From Myxocyprinus asiaticus (lineage: Eukaryota > Chordata > Actinopteri > Cypriniformes > Catostomidae), in assembly GCF_019703515.2 (NCBI RefSeq), contig NC_059362.1, forward strand, positions 29,614,326 to 29,678,325: a DNA stretch of 64,000 bases, written 5' to 3'. The position numbers were made by a program, and so were the translations under genes. Below the pieces are notes generated by a model. It was not told the origin of the DNA, ran no database searches, and was given only the letters and a program-made list of their open reading frames with translations. Below, in pieces: positions 48,147-60,384 of the stretch (positions are counted from its first letter, which is position 1; each line of letters opens with the position of its first letter).

Positions 48147-48760
48147 TTAAAGGCATAGGTCACCCACAAATAAAAATTCTCTCATCGTTTAATCACCCTC
48201 ATTCCATCCCAGATGTATATGACTTTCTTTCTTCTATGATTTCTCGAAGAATATTTCAGCTCTGTAGGTCTATACAATGCAAGTGAATGATGACCAACAT
48301 TTGAAGCCAAAATGCACAAAAAGGCAGCATAAAAGTAATCCAGTAGATCAATATTTAAGTCCTTTTTACTATAAATTCTCCTCCCTACCCAGTAGGTGGC
48401 AGTATGCACAAAGAATGCGAATCGTCATTAACAAAAGAAGAAGAATGTGAAAGTGGAGATTTATAGTAAAAAAGGACTTATAAATGTATCTGTTTTTCAC
48501 CCACACCTATCATACCGCTTCTGAAGACATGAATTTAAACACTTGAGTCTTATTATTTAACCACTGTGCTTTTTGGAGCTTCAAAATGTTGGTCACCATT
48601 CACTTGCATTGTGAGGACCAGAGCTGAAATATTCTTTACAAAAACTTTATTTGTGTTCAGCAGAAGAAATAAAGTCATACACATCTGGGATGGCATGAGG
48701 GTGAGTAAATGATGAGAGAATTAAAATGTTTTGGGTGAACTATTCTCTTTAAGTACTGTA
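48147..48760. mobile_element. Palindromic MITE, family C (copy)
   Basis: It starts with AAAGGCATAGGTCACCCACA and ends GGGTGAACTATTCTCTTTAA. The inner pair TCTCATCGTTTAATCACCCT / AGGGTGAGTAAATGATGAGA is recognisable. Confidence 0.88.
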
Positions 48761-48996
48761 TATGAATATTTTAAATGAGATCTCAAAGAAACCAAAATCC
48801 TTGACCTAAGGTCAAGGCATCCAGTCCATTAACCATTCCATAAGTGAGACCTTTTATGGAGGATAAGGTCATACTATGAAGTACTTATTGCCTTTGCTAC
48901 TGAAATATTGTACAACAATTAGGTATTCACAAATGTTATATTAGGCTGTTTATTTTTTTGAAGCCTCTCAGGTCAAAATGCTGTGGGTGAACACTA

Positions 48997-50594
48997 GGGA
49001 TGTTGAAAACTACCAATTTTCTTAATCGACTAGTCAGAAGGTTGTTTGAACGATTAGTCAACTAGTCAGTGTTAAGGATAATGTATAATTAGGCTCCATT
49101 ATGTTCGCATGACCCCGATCAGATGCATTTTAGAGGGATATACCAAGGCGATCCTCACTGTGCATTCAAAAGCACAAAACTTCTAGATAATATTGTGGAT
49201 ATTAGTGTTGTCATGGTGCCAAAATTTCTGTAGTCGGTACCGATACCAGTGAAATTTCACGGTTCTCGAAACCAACTTTGATACCACAGCAAAAATATGC
49301 TAATATTATAATGTGCTACTGAACACACCAGTTTAGTTATTTTTAATTATTTAATAATTATTTTAATAATTATAGTTTAATAATTTTTTTTTTGTTTAAT
49401 ATAATTTCATCATCAAAATGGTGTCTAATCAGTAAATTCTTAAAACTTTTAACAAGTGAAAATAGAACTTTTCAAATGCCCCAAACTTTTATTCAACACC
49501 TGTCTTGCTTGTGATATTTTGGTTAATTATTATTATTATTATTACTACAGTGAATATTACATTTTACTATACAGTTGTAAAATATTTCTTTCACAATTTC
49601 TTCAATTTCAGGCATCTAGATTGTGTTTTGAATTGTGCTTTTATTATGACGTGTTTTTTGTCTGAAATCTCATCTCTTTACACTGGCCTTTGAGTCTGAC
49701 AAATGAACTGTAGGACATTGTTTTGGAGTGTTTGCACTTTGTGTTTTAGATTACTGGTGTTTGTGTATGTGGTAATTTTTAAATGTTTAAAATGTTATTA
49801 ATGTGAAGCACTTTGATCAACTCTGTTGTTTTAAATGCGATATATATTTTACGTGTGCTGTGTGGTTCACAGTAGATTAGTGCTCTGCTCTGTCATCTGA
49901 TACAACATGAATGATTCTCAATGTCTGTGGAGTTTCTAGTGGATGAGCGGTCAGATTTATTTAAAGTACGCTGCTTATCCACAGTAAGATTGCAGCATTT
50001 AGCAGTTTAATAAATCACACTAGGACATGTTACAATTTTATTTGATTAATTGTCCATTTCAGTGTACATGGAGTAACAGAGCACATGTTCAAAATAAGCC
50101 TGTGAGCATTGTAAAGCAGTCGTGTGTCAGTCATACTGTGCTGGTACCAGATAGAGTCGGTGCTCGGTACTATAGAAACACTGGTATCATTACGTCTTTT
50201 TTATTTTAGTATCGACTTGGTACCGAAGTACCGGTACTGTTAACAACACTAGTGTGTACACATCTAGTTCACAACATCGAGCAGTTTAAACCTTTTTTTA
50301 TTGCAACTATTTATTTAAGCAGTCTCAGACAGAATCAGCAAAAGACTTTAATCTCTCCACATCACCTCACAAATATGGTAACATTGCTCACAGCAGAGGA
50401 TTTAATGTCCAACAGTAAGCTATAATCACTCAAAAAAGCTCTCTAAGAAGTTGCGTCTCTCAATTAATTTGAGAAACGTGTCTCCCATTAAAACCACCAC
50501 CACTAAAAATATTAATGATAGTAGTCAACCCCAGTAATCGACTAGTCAGTGGTTGGATGACCAGTCGATTAGTCGAACAACCTGGCACATCCCC
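48997..50594. mobile_element. TIR element with CGACTAGTCAG ends, carrying a nested element
   Basis: The left end (GGGATGTTG...TTAATCGACTAGTCAGAAGG) is mirrored by the right end (CAGTCGATTAGTCGAACAAC...GCACATCCCC). It is about 1.6 kb, of which 49204-50250 is a second insertion. Confidence 0.82.
49204..50250. mobile_element. Nested TIR element with AGTGTTGTCA / GTACCG ends
   Basis: The left end AGTGTTGTCATGGTGCC...GTCGGTACCGATACCAG is mirrored by GTATCGACTTGGTACCGAAG...ACAACACT. No coding capacity. An 8-bp target duplication was not found. Confidence 0.78.
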
Positions 50595-52934
50595 GTCATG
50601 CTAAATATGGATATGTCTCCATTGTTTTCTCTTAATAAACTTCTGTGGTAGAATTTGACAAATTATTTACATTTTTCTCAGTGAAATGTATAGAATTTCT
50701 GACTTTGAAAAATTAGACATGGAGATTATGTGGATTGTTCCGACACTGATTATGTGAATCCATGGAACAAAAATGGAACACAATTTATTTCATTGTCTAG
50801 TCTGATGTCTGTATATCAACAGCAGTTTTATAGATTAATATCAGTGGAGTTGGTATTGTATGGGCGCATATTTTTAATGTGAAAAGAAGGTTGTATGTTT
50901 TCATTTACAGACACATTAAATGTAGTTTTTGTAGAATAGTTAACTCTTCTGTCCTGTTGAAGGAAAATATCTCTGGAGGTGAGAAGACTGTAATGTGATC
51001 AGGACTCAGCTAGCATTGCTCTCCCTCTGCCAGACACTGGACTCTGGTTACACTTTGCCTTTAGTCTCTTGCACCTTTTGTGGCTGGTGTGGATCAGACA
51101 GCTTTCCTTTTTCCCTCGGCGAAAGAATGTCTTGTTCATTTTGTTCTGTTTTGTACACATTACAACAACATTCTTCAAATGACAGTGCATTTCATCTGTG
51201 TTGTGAGGTCACAGGGGATGACCAGCTTCGGTGTTTTTAATATTCGCATGAAGAACATGTCATTCCGCAGCCGTGTAAGGTCACAAAGGTCAAAGCCTGC
51301 AGCAAGAATCTGTTAAATAGAGTTTTTTGATGCTCTTCCATAGAATTAACCTTTTTATATTATATTTATTATTTATGTAACATGAGAGTGAGTAATTTAT
51401 TACAGAATTTTCATTTTTGGGTGAACTATCACGTTAACATCTTATCTCTGTTTGGCTGCGAGAGGTTTTTATATCTTTGGCTGAATGGACAAGTACAGAG
51501 CAAGGGGGAATTCATACTCCACAAAGGTAAAGTGTCAAACTTACAACATGCTTAACAAAGACCCCTTTGCCTCATTAATGCAAATCACACCAGTATGTAC
51601 TGCTGTGTGGGCTTCCAAAAACATTAGTCAGCTGTTTTGTGCTAACTGGTTTACAGGCCTTAGCCTGTTTGATTGAGTTCTGGGCTTGAGTTCTGGGAAT
51701 GCTGATCTCAGAGCATTACTCGCTACATGCTAATTAAAACGGCTAGTCTTAGGGGGCCGTTCACATCTAACAAATTTTTGCATCTGTCTGCACTGTTTGT
51801 GCACTGTTTTTCTATGGAAACAGTGCTAGACGGTTATCTTTTACTGTTGCGCCTTGTCTTGCTGGGTTTTTTTTTTTTTTTGTGCAGGAGTGCCGTGTTT
51901 CTTTTAGAAGCTGTATCAAGCTAAATAGTCTATAACAGAATGCAGGTGTCTCGAGTCCTGTATTTGAAAGTTAAAGTTCATTTTAACTTGACACAGAATC
52001 TAAAAATCTCAGCAGTCCATTTAAAAAAAAAAAAAATACACGCACACACCCGGCCTCAAAGTCATACACTTACATTAACGTGTAAAATGTGTAAAAATAT
52101 ATCTTTTTAATTTTTTTATTTTTTTTTATTTTTTAAAGGAATATAATATGGTCTGTTGTAATCTTTGTCCCTTATGAACTTACAAAATGTTTGTCAGGGT
52201 AAGACTTTAAGTTTCTTGATGGCATGGTGTACATTATAGTACTTAATACCATGGTAGGGTTACTTGATGTTACATATCTACTTAAAGTAATATGTTTGAT
52301 GAACTGTTCTTTTTATTACTAGTAAAATGGGTAACACTTTATAATTATTCTAATTAATAGATTAAAACATACAAAACCTAATACAAAATAAATGTTAAGC
52401 ATTAATGTTAAGCATTGTTTTGCAAAATGAGTGTTGTAATGTTCACATTAACTATCTTATATTACTATATACTAGAATTAATGACTATTTGTTTTGTGTA
52501 CTACAGTGTGCTTATCTGTGTATAGTGAAATTGTTTTCCTAAGGAAATTATTTGATATCACGGGAAATAAAGGCACAACTGATGGCAATGAAAGGCAGAA
52601 AAAAAAATGACATTTGATATAGGCTAATCAAATTACGGGACAACTCTGTTAACTTGTCCAGCATCTTCGAAAAGCATTAAAAACTAGCACGGGTGCAGTG
52701 ACTCGGTTTTTTCCACAATGTTTTCACATTTAGCAGCAACGTAAATTTACAGCGCAAATTATGGTGACTTCATGGCTGCTGGCGAATCAGCATTTCATTG
52801 TAGATGCTAGAAATGTCAGGTTACTGAAACGGACAATATGATTGGTTTGCAAATATCCAATCTCATCTGAAACAAACGTCCTGATTGGTTCTTTAGCTGA
52901 GTCGGAATGTCTATCTTGCCCGCGTCTTCAGTCA
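50595..52934. other. mboat2 intron 1, middle part, short repeats only
   Basis: A family C half-copy at 51365-51440 (GTGAGTAATTTATTACAGAA, TTGGGTGAACTATC) and a GGCCGTTCACATC-type repeat near 51753-52020 were seen. No exon recognised. Confidence 0.45.
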
Positions 52935-53350
52935 GAGGCTATTTATCAGAGACGGGCAACTTCTATTAAAATGAATGGGAGAAATTGGAATGCCCAAGGG
53001 TCAATGGATGTAGAAAGGAGGTCTTGCCTTACAAGTAAAAGAGCCAATCACCTTTTAGATATAAAAATTGCCTGTCAATCAACTCGAGATTGCGCATGCA
53101 TATTAGCTATACAAGCCAGGAAAATTGCATTCTTTTAGCGTAATCTGAGGTAAAGCAGCACAATTTATGATTCCAGGGTTGTCCGATTTTACTGCCGATT
53201 TGAAATGTTCTTTGATGGTAATCTTGACCAACCATTTTGGAGATTTCGGTCTTTCTCCATTCAAGTAAATAGGAGCTGCACTTTCATGACTGGAAATAGC
53301 TTCCCGGGAGCATTCCAGTGGACTGACTTTCTAGAAAGACTTTGCTTCAG
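52935..53350 (-). mobile_element. Family A MITE (inverted copy)
   Basis: Reverse complement of 1005-1440: ATTAAAATGAATGGGAGAAA, CAATCACCTTTTAGATA, TTGCGCATGC, GTAATCTTGACCAACCATTT and CCAGTGGACTGACTTTCTAG are shared. Confidence 0.85.
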
Positions 53351-53511
53351 TTCAGCGCTCCCGCCTCCTGCTGCTCTGTACGCTTTAAGAGAGAATCTCT
53401 GTACACTTAAAAAATTCACAATTCACTTAATGGTGCTGCGGCAACACTTCAGTAGATTGAAAAGTTATGGTTCAAAAGCTTACCCATAATTCTTGCAGCC
53501 ATACATATCAT

Positions 53512-55242
53512 CAGTGTTGGGTAAGTTACTCCAAAAAAGTAGTTAATTACTAATTACTTATTACATCTTCTACATTGTAATTAGATTACTGTACATATTA
53601 CTCTGTCTGAAATGTAATTAAATGACTCATTGCTAATTACTTTTCTAAAACCCTTATAGAGCTGTTCAGCTTGTAGTCCAAAAACCCGGAAGAGAATTCG
53701 CCATGGGTTCCCTCTGGATTTTCCTATGGGTTTTTATAATGGGGGTTTTGAATTTATGAGAAAAATAAGGTCTGTGGTAAACATTACTTGATGATATGTG
53801 AATGTTTTATTCTACAATATAAATTACACACGGTCATACCTAAAATGTGAATTTTGAAGCCGTATTGAAAACTACATCCTTTTTTTAAAAAATGCACGGC
53901 GGCTTCAAAATTCACGTTTGAGGAATGACTGTGTGCAATTTATGTTGTAGAACAAAACATCCACGTATTACCAGGTAATGTTTACCACAGACCCTATTTT
54001 ACACATAAGTTCAAAAACATCATTTTAAAAACCCATAGGAAAATCCAGAGGGAACCCATGGAGAATTAGACTTCCAGGTTTGCCTACCAATTGACGTCAC
54101 AGCTGAACAGCTCTATTAACTTTGACCAGATGGACAATAAATGGATGAATTATTCTTTTAATTCTTTCAAATAAATCCTATAACATCAAATAAATTATTC
54201 TCGAACTGTTCTTAAACTGTTCTTAAATGGTTAATAAAATATGTTGCTCAAAATCGATCACTCTTTATAATTTCTTCTCCAAGCAAGTACATTTGTTGCA
54301 AAAGGCTGTATTTCATGTAAGCATCGTAGGCAACATTTGTAACAGTATAGAAACAGTAAACAGTTTTAACAAGGCACAGTGGCCCCTCAGCAAACCAGAG
54401 CAGAAGGGAAACATATTGGCTTACTGTTTCACGTGCTGAAACATTATTTGGATTGAAACTTTACCGTTTGGAATCATGTGTAACGGTACAACAGTCACAT
54501 TAAGTGACACCTGAGCTTCTAAAGAACATTGAATCAAAATGACACCTGCGTTAAAAACAAGCTAAACAAAGCACAATAAATGAAGCAGAACGCAGGTGTC
54601 TAGAGGTGCATTTTTAAATTTTGAAGCTCATTTTAACTTGACACGGTGTCTAAAGTCCGTGAGTCCTGCGCGAGACTTGAATGAAACCACAAGATGTACC
54701 GCAGCAGTCAAAGACGTCCATCTAGCACGTGATTACATCAGAAAACAATTAAAACACAGTGCAGAAGTGCGCAAAAACACATTCAGTGTGAACAGCCTCT
54801 GCTATCTCTCAGAAGTGTATATCTGTGTTGCTGTGTCAAGTGCTTCGGATCTGCATTTGCCTTATCTCCATTTGTCATAAACTCGTAGTAATAGGGATAT
54901 TACATTTAGTAAAACAGCCACTCATATCTTCAGACATCTTTTCACTTGAGTGATTTCTCAACATAGTGGCGTGAACTCACGCACGCAGGCATAATGCCAA
55001 TGCATTTAAAGGGGCCGCGTTGAATTAGAAAACAAATGTTTTCATTAGACGTTAAATTTCGATTTTCAATTCAGTATTGTTTTATATAGAATTATTGAAA
55101 GTATATACAGTATGTAACACAAGTACATCACATGTAACTATAATTAAATGACAAAAAAATTAAGAGTAATGCCTTACTTTACTTTTTCAAGGAAAATTTA
55201 ATTACAGTAATGCGTTACTGTAACGTGTTACACCCAACACTG
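53512..55242. mobile_element. TIR element with CAGTGTTGGGT ends, carrying a nested palindrome
   Basis: The left end CAGTGTTGGGTAAGTTACTC is mirrored by the right end ...TAACGTGTTACACCCAACACTG, with TTAATTACTAATTACTT-like inner arms. The interior includes the nested element 53658-54114 and a GACACGGTGTC-type repeat at 54590-54800. Confidence 0.85.
53658..54114. mobile_element. Nested palindromic MITE with AGAGCTGTTCAGC ends
   Basis: The start AGAGCTGTTCAGCTTGTAGT and end GTCACAGCTGAACAGCTCT are inverse. The arms CCATGGGTTCCCTCTGGATT and AATCCAGAGGGAACCCATGG are perfect complements, as are inner blocks around GCCGT...GGCGGC. Confidence 0.9.
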
Positions 55243-57287
55243 TATATCATTACTCATTTTAGGTGAATATATGCAAAATCCATAGAAAGATAGTTGGGCA
55301 TACGGCGTATGCTTGCGTATGCATTAAGCCCTGTTCACACCGCCAGCGACACAGAGCGACAAAGAGACACAATCTCATTCGTTTTCAAAGAGCACAGAGT
55401 GACTTCTGCAACACGAGCAACAGTGACCATTGTCGACAAGATGTGGGCATGGCGAGCGACAAGACAAAGTTGAGAAAAGTTGAACTTAATGCAAATAATG
55501 AGCGACATTCGGGAGTGACTAGCAATGAGAGAGAAGGCAGTGGATACTGGTGTATGGAGTGCACGCAAGACAGAGGAGAAGTTATCAAGTGTGTTCGTCT
55601 TCATGCAGTACTGCGCAGACCAATCGGCACCAGACTTGAAGCTGTGCATGTCAGTTATGACGTGTGCTATCAAAGTACCGCGAGAGCGATTCGAGACCAG
55701 CCATCTGGCACAGCCGTCACAGTTGCTCCAAAGTGGCTGCACAAGCTTTGATGACACATTCATGGGCTGAGTTCTCAATTGCATACTACACATTCTACTT
55801 TAACTACTACTGCTGTGTCAGTCTATGGCAGAAATAAGAGTAGTATGCCATTACCAGGGTGTTTATTCTGATACCTTCTGTTCCACCAAACTCTCTCAAA
55901 TCTGTGTTCTTTTAACAGTAAATCATGTTTTATGTCATGTTATATGTTATCGTTACATGTTTATTCATAAAAAACTATTCAGAATTACTTAAAATACTGA
56001 ATCCTTTGTTTAGCATTAGAATAATATAGGCTTTTATTGGGCTTTCACAGTAGACACTGTATTAAGCAGCACATAACCTTTTCAAATGAATAATTTTTTC
56101 TGGATATTATATGTAAATTCAAACCTTTGTCTATCTGAAATTCCGCCAAGTCTGCAATAAAGAAAGAAAACATCGCGTGATCTTCCGTGACGGATGTAGG
56201 TATAGCACATGACGGGAAGTGCAAAGTGTCATGGCGCAATGGTCAAAGATGTCCGTCTAGAGCATGTTTACATAGAAAAACAATTCAAATACAGTGCAGA
56301 CAGACACAAAAACATGTCTGGTGTGAATTGCCTCTTTAAGTTGAATCTGATTTTGTGTACTCCAGGGCGCTTCTTTAAATAGATGGCCCTGACAAAGAGC
56401 TTTATGAACAGTACTGCTTCTATTGGAGGTGAGACTGTCTTTTGGTCTCCCAGAGAAGGAGGAAGCATTAATGCATTTTGCTAATCAGGAGGAGAAAATT
56501 ACTCCCATACATGGGTGGCCTATTGATTTAAACCGATTAGCTGATTTATTGGTAGTTTTCATTTGTTGTCTAGGTAGGAAACAATAAGTTACACTTATTC
56601 AGTTTTAATCTGTTGAGTGATATGTTTCTTTTGATCCCAAAATGGCAATATGCTCACTCGATTTGGAATCTGCTAGAACAGATAATTTTTCTTTGAGTAA
56701 TGTGGAAGAGTAGGCTCTCTGTGGGCAAAGTCTCTCATATGCAGATTAATTTAACAAGTCTCCGGAGGATAATAATTCTAGTGAGGAAGTGTTTTAAAGA
56801 CTGCGGTTTACCCTGTTAGGCTGTTACTCAGCATTTTTTGCTTGTGCTGGAGGATAACAAATCACTACATTGCTGTATTATAGATTACATAACAAATGAG
56901 TGCCATTAAATAATTATTTGTGCAAGTAAATGTTGGCCTGGTATATTGTAATTGCAGTTAATTTAGCTAAAGCTCAAGTGTGAAATTTTTCAATGTTTTT
57001 TTATTTTATTTTATTTTTTCCCCTTTTTTCTCCCCAATTTGGAATGCCCAATTCCCAATGCACTTGTAAGTCCTCGTGGTGGCGTAGATTATGTGTTTGG
57101 TCCAGTGTCAGAAATTAAAGGGGGATCAGAGCAAAAATGCCCCTGAAATTAAAAATGTGGGGGCAAAAAATGCCCCTTATTGAATTCTTCAGTTTTTCTT
57201 TTTGTTACATCTTATATATTTCTCAATGTTCTATTATAGACCTAGTTATATAAATTAAGGCATACAGTATGAGTTGATGTTGATTTA
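55243..57287. other. mboat2 intron 1, further part; MITE fragments
   Basis: 55328-55790 looks like a CTGTTCACACC-ended MITE; opposed ORFs of 162 and 152 residues there share no family motif and overlap, so I treat them as chance. A GACGTC-GTCTAG-GCATGTTTACAT repeat piece lies at 56220-56340. 57000-57100 (CCCAATTTGGAATGCCCAAT, AAGTCCTCGTGGTGGCGTAG) resembles a known cyprinid SINE body. Confidence 0.4.
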
Positions 57288-57887
57288 AAAGTGCTATATG
57301 TAAGATTGACAAAAAGCGTTTGAAATGGGTACTGCAGTCCAATTTCAAAATATTGGAGAGTTGTCTGCCCCGCCCCAGACTCGAAGCTCATGCGGGTTGC
57401 CAGAATGTTGATATGCAAATTAGCCAACTCAGCATCCGTTTTAAAGGATTTCTGGGCTTTAAGCCGTCTCCATCTTCCAAAGGCATCTCCAATATTTATC
57501 CTTGTTTTAGTACGTCTCTAGTCATGGTAGTTTTTAGATGAATGACGAGGCTTTTTAGGTTGGGTGGAAGCTGTTATCTCTGATCCAGTTTGTTTGCTGG
57601 CTTCCATGGCTGCAGCACGCAGTGTTGTTTGCCTGCAAACTTGTACAAATCTGGCAACCTGGCGGTGTCTAAATAGTATTGGTGAGTGGGCAGTGGGCGA
57701 GATCACACAGGCCAAACCATAAACAGAAATTCCGCCCAGAATGGAAACTTCAAAGTAGAATATACTGGCTGTAGCATTGTTATCGGAGAAGCCAGTATTT
57801 CAACTTAGTATGTTTCCTACTTCTCTAATGACATATTATGGTCATTTTATGATTTAGTACATTAAAATATTACATATAGCACCTTTA
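57288..57887. mobile_element. TIR element with AAAGTGCTATATGTAA ends and an internal ORF remnant
   Basis: The left end AAAGTGCTATATGTAAGATT is mirrored by TTACATATAGCACCTTT. On the minus strand a coding remnant from about 57618 to 57380 reads MEASKQTGSEITAS..., then a stop, then RINIGDAFGRWRRLK and KTDAELANLHINIL. Confidence 0.75.
57380..57618 (-). pseudogene. Remnant of a short fish-specific ORF with RINIG-AF-RWR motif
   Basis: The motif R-NIG-AF-RWR-L--- -K-DAE-A resembles a small domain that recurs in many fish transposon-linked and zinc-finger proteins. One stop (TAG) lies between the Met start and the motif. It lies wholly within the TIR element at 57288-57887, so it probably came with the element. 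Confidence 0.45.
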
Positions 57888-58071
57888 ATTCTTTGTGTAA
57901 GAGCAGATGTTAAATTGTGGTGGAATGGTCTGGAACAACATTTTTGCTCAAGCACCTTTAAAGTTCTTTAAAGTTAATTACATAAGCATTATGCTTCTTT
58001 CTACTTTATGTTGGACTTAGGGTTCCCCCTCCTCAAAAATCCCAATTTAACCCCTGAGTAACAGGTAATAA

Positions 58072-58203
58072 TATTCTTCATCTTCAGAATTTGTATTAAT
58101 GAATTTATTAAATTGATGTATTTGACAATCGGATGAATATTCTTCATCTTCAGAATTTGTATTAATGAATTTATTAAATTGATGTATTTGACAATCGGAT
58201 GAA
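58072..58203. repeat. 66-bp tandem duplication
   Basis: 58072-58137 is repeated at 58138-58203 with no visible difference. Confidence 0.9.
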
Positions 58204-59059
58204 CACAGTTTATGTTTCAAATGATTAAAAAGTATGCCTTAATAAAGGTAAAAAAATGCCCCTGAAAATCAAATCCAGGGGGGAAATATTGCCCCTTAAT
58301 AGGTTTGGTAAACCTGTTTGAATGATTATTTTTGCAGTTCTGCTAGGTGACATCAGTGACGCTTCAATTTAGAGACATAAAGTGTCAAAAAATGTTCACA
58401 AAAGTTTTTGTGGCCAATCCAGAATCCATCTAAATTTAATGAAAATATTATCTAATCTATAACTGATGCTAAGTGCAAGCAAGGAGAACTGATATTCTAT
58501 CAATTCCAGACCATTTCTATGAAAGAATGAACTACTTTCAGCTTTTGCATGCCTTAGTCAGTAGCTCAATTCAATCTTCCTTTTACTTTGTTTTTTGAGC
58601 TCTAATTTGAGTGATCCATCTCCTCCAGATTTTACTGTAGCATTAAGGGCTGAGTATTATTGGTTGTTATCCTTACCTGCTTAGTACATGAGTGCACCAT
58701 GTGCATTAGCAGCAGAGATAAATAATTGAGTATCTAATGCTCTGTTTGGAAGGAGCACTTAATGCTCAAGAGTGATTTAATCATTGGCTAACTGCTCGGC
58801 ATGTAATTCCAATGCCATAGCCAAGGTCGGCTTTGGTTTGGTTAGGGAGATTAATGGGTTAAGTGTTATAGAGCTGCCACAGATGGCTCTTGCTCAGCTA
58901 GCATGGTCTTAGCTGTAATGATGGACTGCTATGGAGCTGGTTTGATCAGGATAAAAAGCTGGATTGGGATGTCAGATCTGGATGATGGAGAGAAAGTGGA
59001 AATATGAAATCATGGCTGAAAGCACAAGAAAGAAAATCAAAAGTGTTATGTTTACTGTT

Positions 59060-59745
59060 TTGAAGGTTAACATGAGCGCATTTTACACCTGGTATTAAAA
59101 TGTGTCTCGGGTGATCCAATCACATGTGGTCAGGTGAGACACATCGCTGTTTACACCTGGTCACTTAAATGCATCTTCTGTGACCATGCGTGTTTGGATT
59201 TGGAGGGGAGGGTCTCAAGACGGCATACATCAATCACTATGTCAGAGTTGCTGCATGATAATAAAGCGCAACAAAGTCAGAAAGACAAAGTATGAGCGAA
59301 AAAAAAAACTGTGCGTTGTTTCTCCCAGATACGGTTGAAATTGAATCTAAGCACAAACACAACATGTCAAGCAGAATTATCCATTATCTTAGTGTATTAC
59401 CTGTATTAAAGGAGCTTCAGGTGTTCGTGCTTGTCATCTGACTTTATAAGACACACTAAAGAAGATCTGTGAAGCTCTCGTGATGTACATATTGTATCCC
59501 CTTTTTAAAATTTTCAGATTGGATGGTTAATTCCTTTTAAAGCCGCTCATAATCGGCAAAGTTTAAACTCTTGTTTTAGCGCAGCAGTTGATTGACAGGT
59601 GAGGGGTGGCACTTCACTGCTGCTCGGATACATACAGAACAGATTAGCGTTTACACCTCAAATGTGATGTGGTCACATGCGTTTTTGACCACATTTGTAT
59701 GTGATTTTTGTGATCCAGATTACCCGAAACACATCTTTACCCTGT
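59060..59745. mobile_element. Probable MITE with TTTACACCTGGTA-type ends
   Basis: The left arm AAAATGTGTCTCGGGTGATC is mirrored imperfectly by GATCCAGATTACCCGAAACACATCTTTA at the right. Inner copies of GTTTACACCT recur at 59152 and 59650. Confidence 0.55.
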
Positions 59746-60091
59746 AAAGCCTGACATATGAAAGAACTGCCAGAAAATTCAAATGTTTCAATATTAAACT
59801 GTTTTTAGTACCATTAGACAAACTAAAAAGAAATCGTAAAAAAGTATTTTGCACATGTTTTTTTATGTATCATATTTGATACATTAGGCTTTAAAGGTCA
59901 TTATCCTCCTGCGGCCCAGCAATTAATTTTTGTGTAGGACATTTGTTCCCTATCTGTCACTCACTTGACGTTGTGTCGATGTAGTGACACTAGGGGTCAC
60001 TCTTGGGAGCCCGAGACACCTCTGGTCTTTGATAAAAGGCCAATGAAAATTGGCGAGTTGTATTTGCATGCCACTCCCCCAGACATACGGG

Positions 60092-60098
60092 TATAAAA
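60092..60098 (+). promoter_or_regulatory. TATA box of the DIRS element
   Basis: TATAAAA within GGGTATAAAAGGAGC, about 290 bp before the gag ATG, in the left terminal region. Confidence 0.6.
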
Positions 60099-60384
60099 GG
60101 AGCTGGTGTGCAACCACTCATTCAGATTTTCTCTTCGGAGCCGAACGGTCATGCTCATTGAGCTGAATATTACTGTTCATTCACCTCTGCTGGATCTGAC
60201 GGCGCATTTCAGCGGCTTCTCCCTCCTCTACACTGGTGCACTGCAGAGAACACCCCTGGGCGCTTCGGCAGGAAAACAAGAGAGTATATTTTCTGAAAGA
60301 GCTTTTCCTCCTCTAAAAGAGTATATATTTCTCTAAAAGAGCGGCACACACGGAACGTCTTTTTAAAGACGCGTCTTTTTAAAG

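Noticed and set aside
55263..55793. Opposed ORFs of 162 and 152 residues
   Set aside because: They overlap on both strands within a repeat-like block, have no recognisable domain, and no splice or start context.
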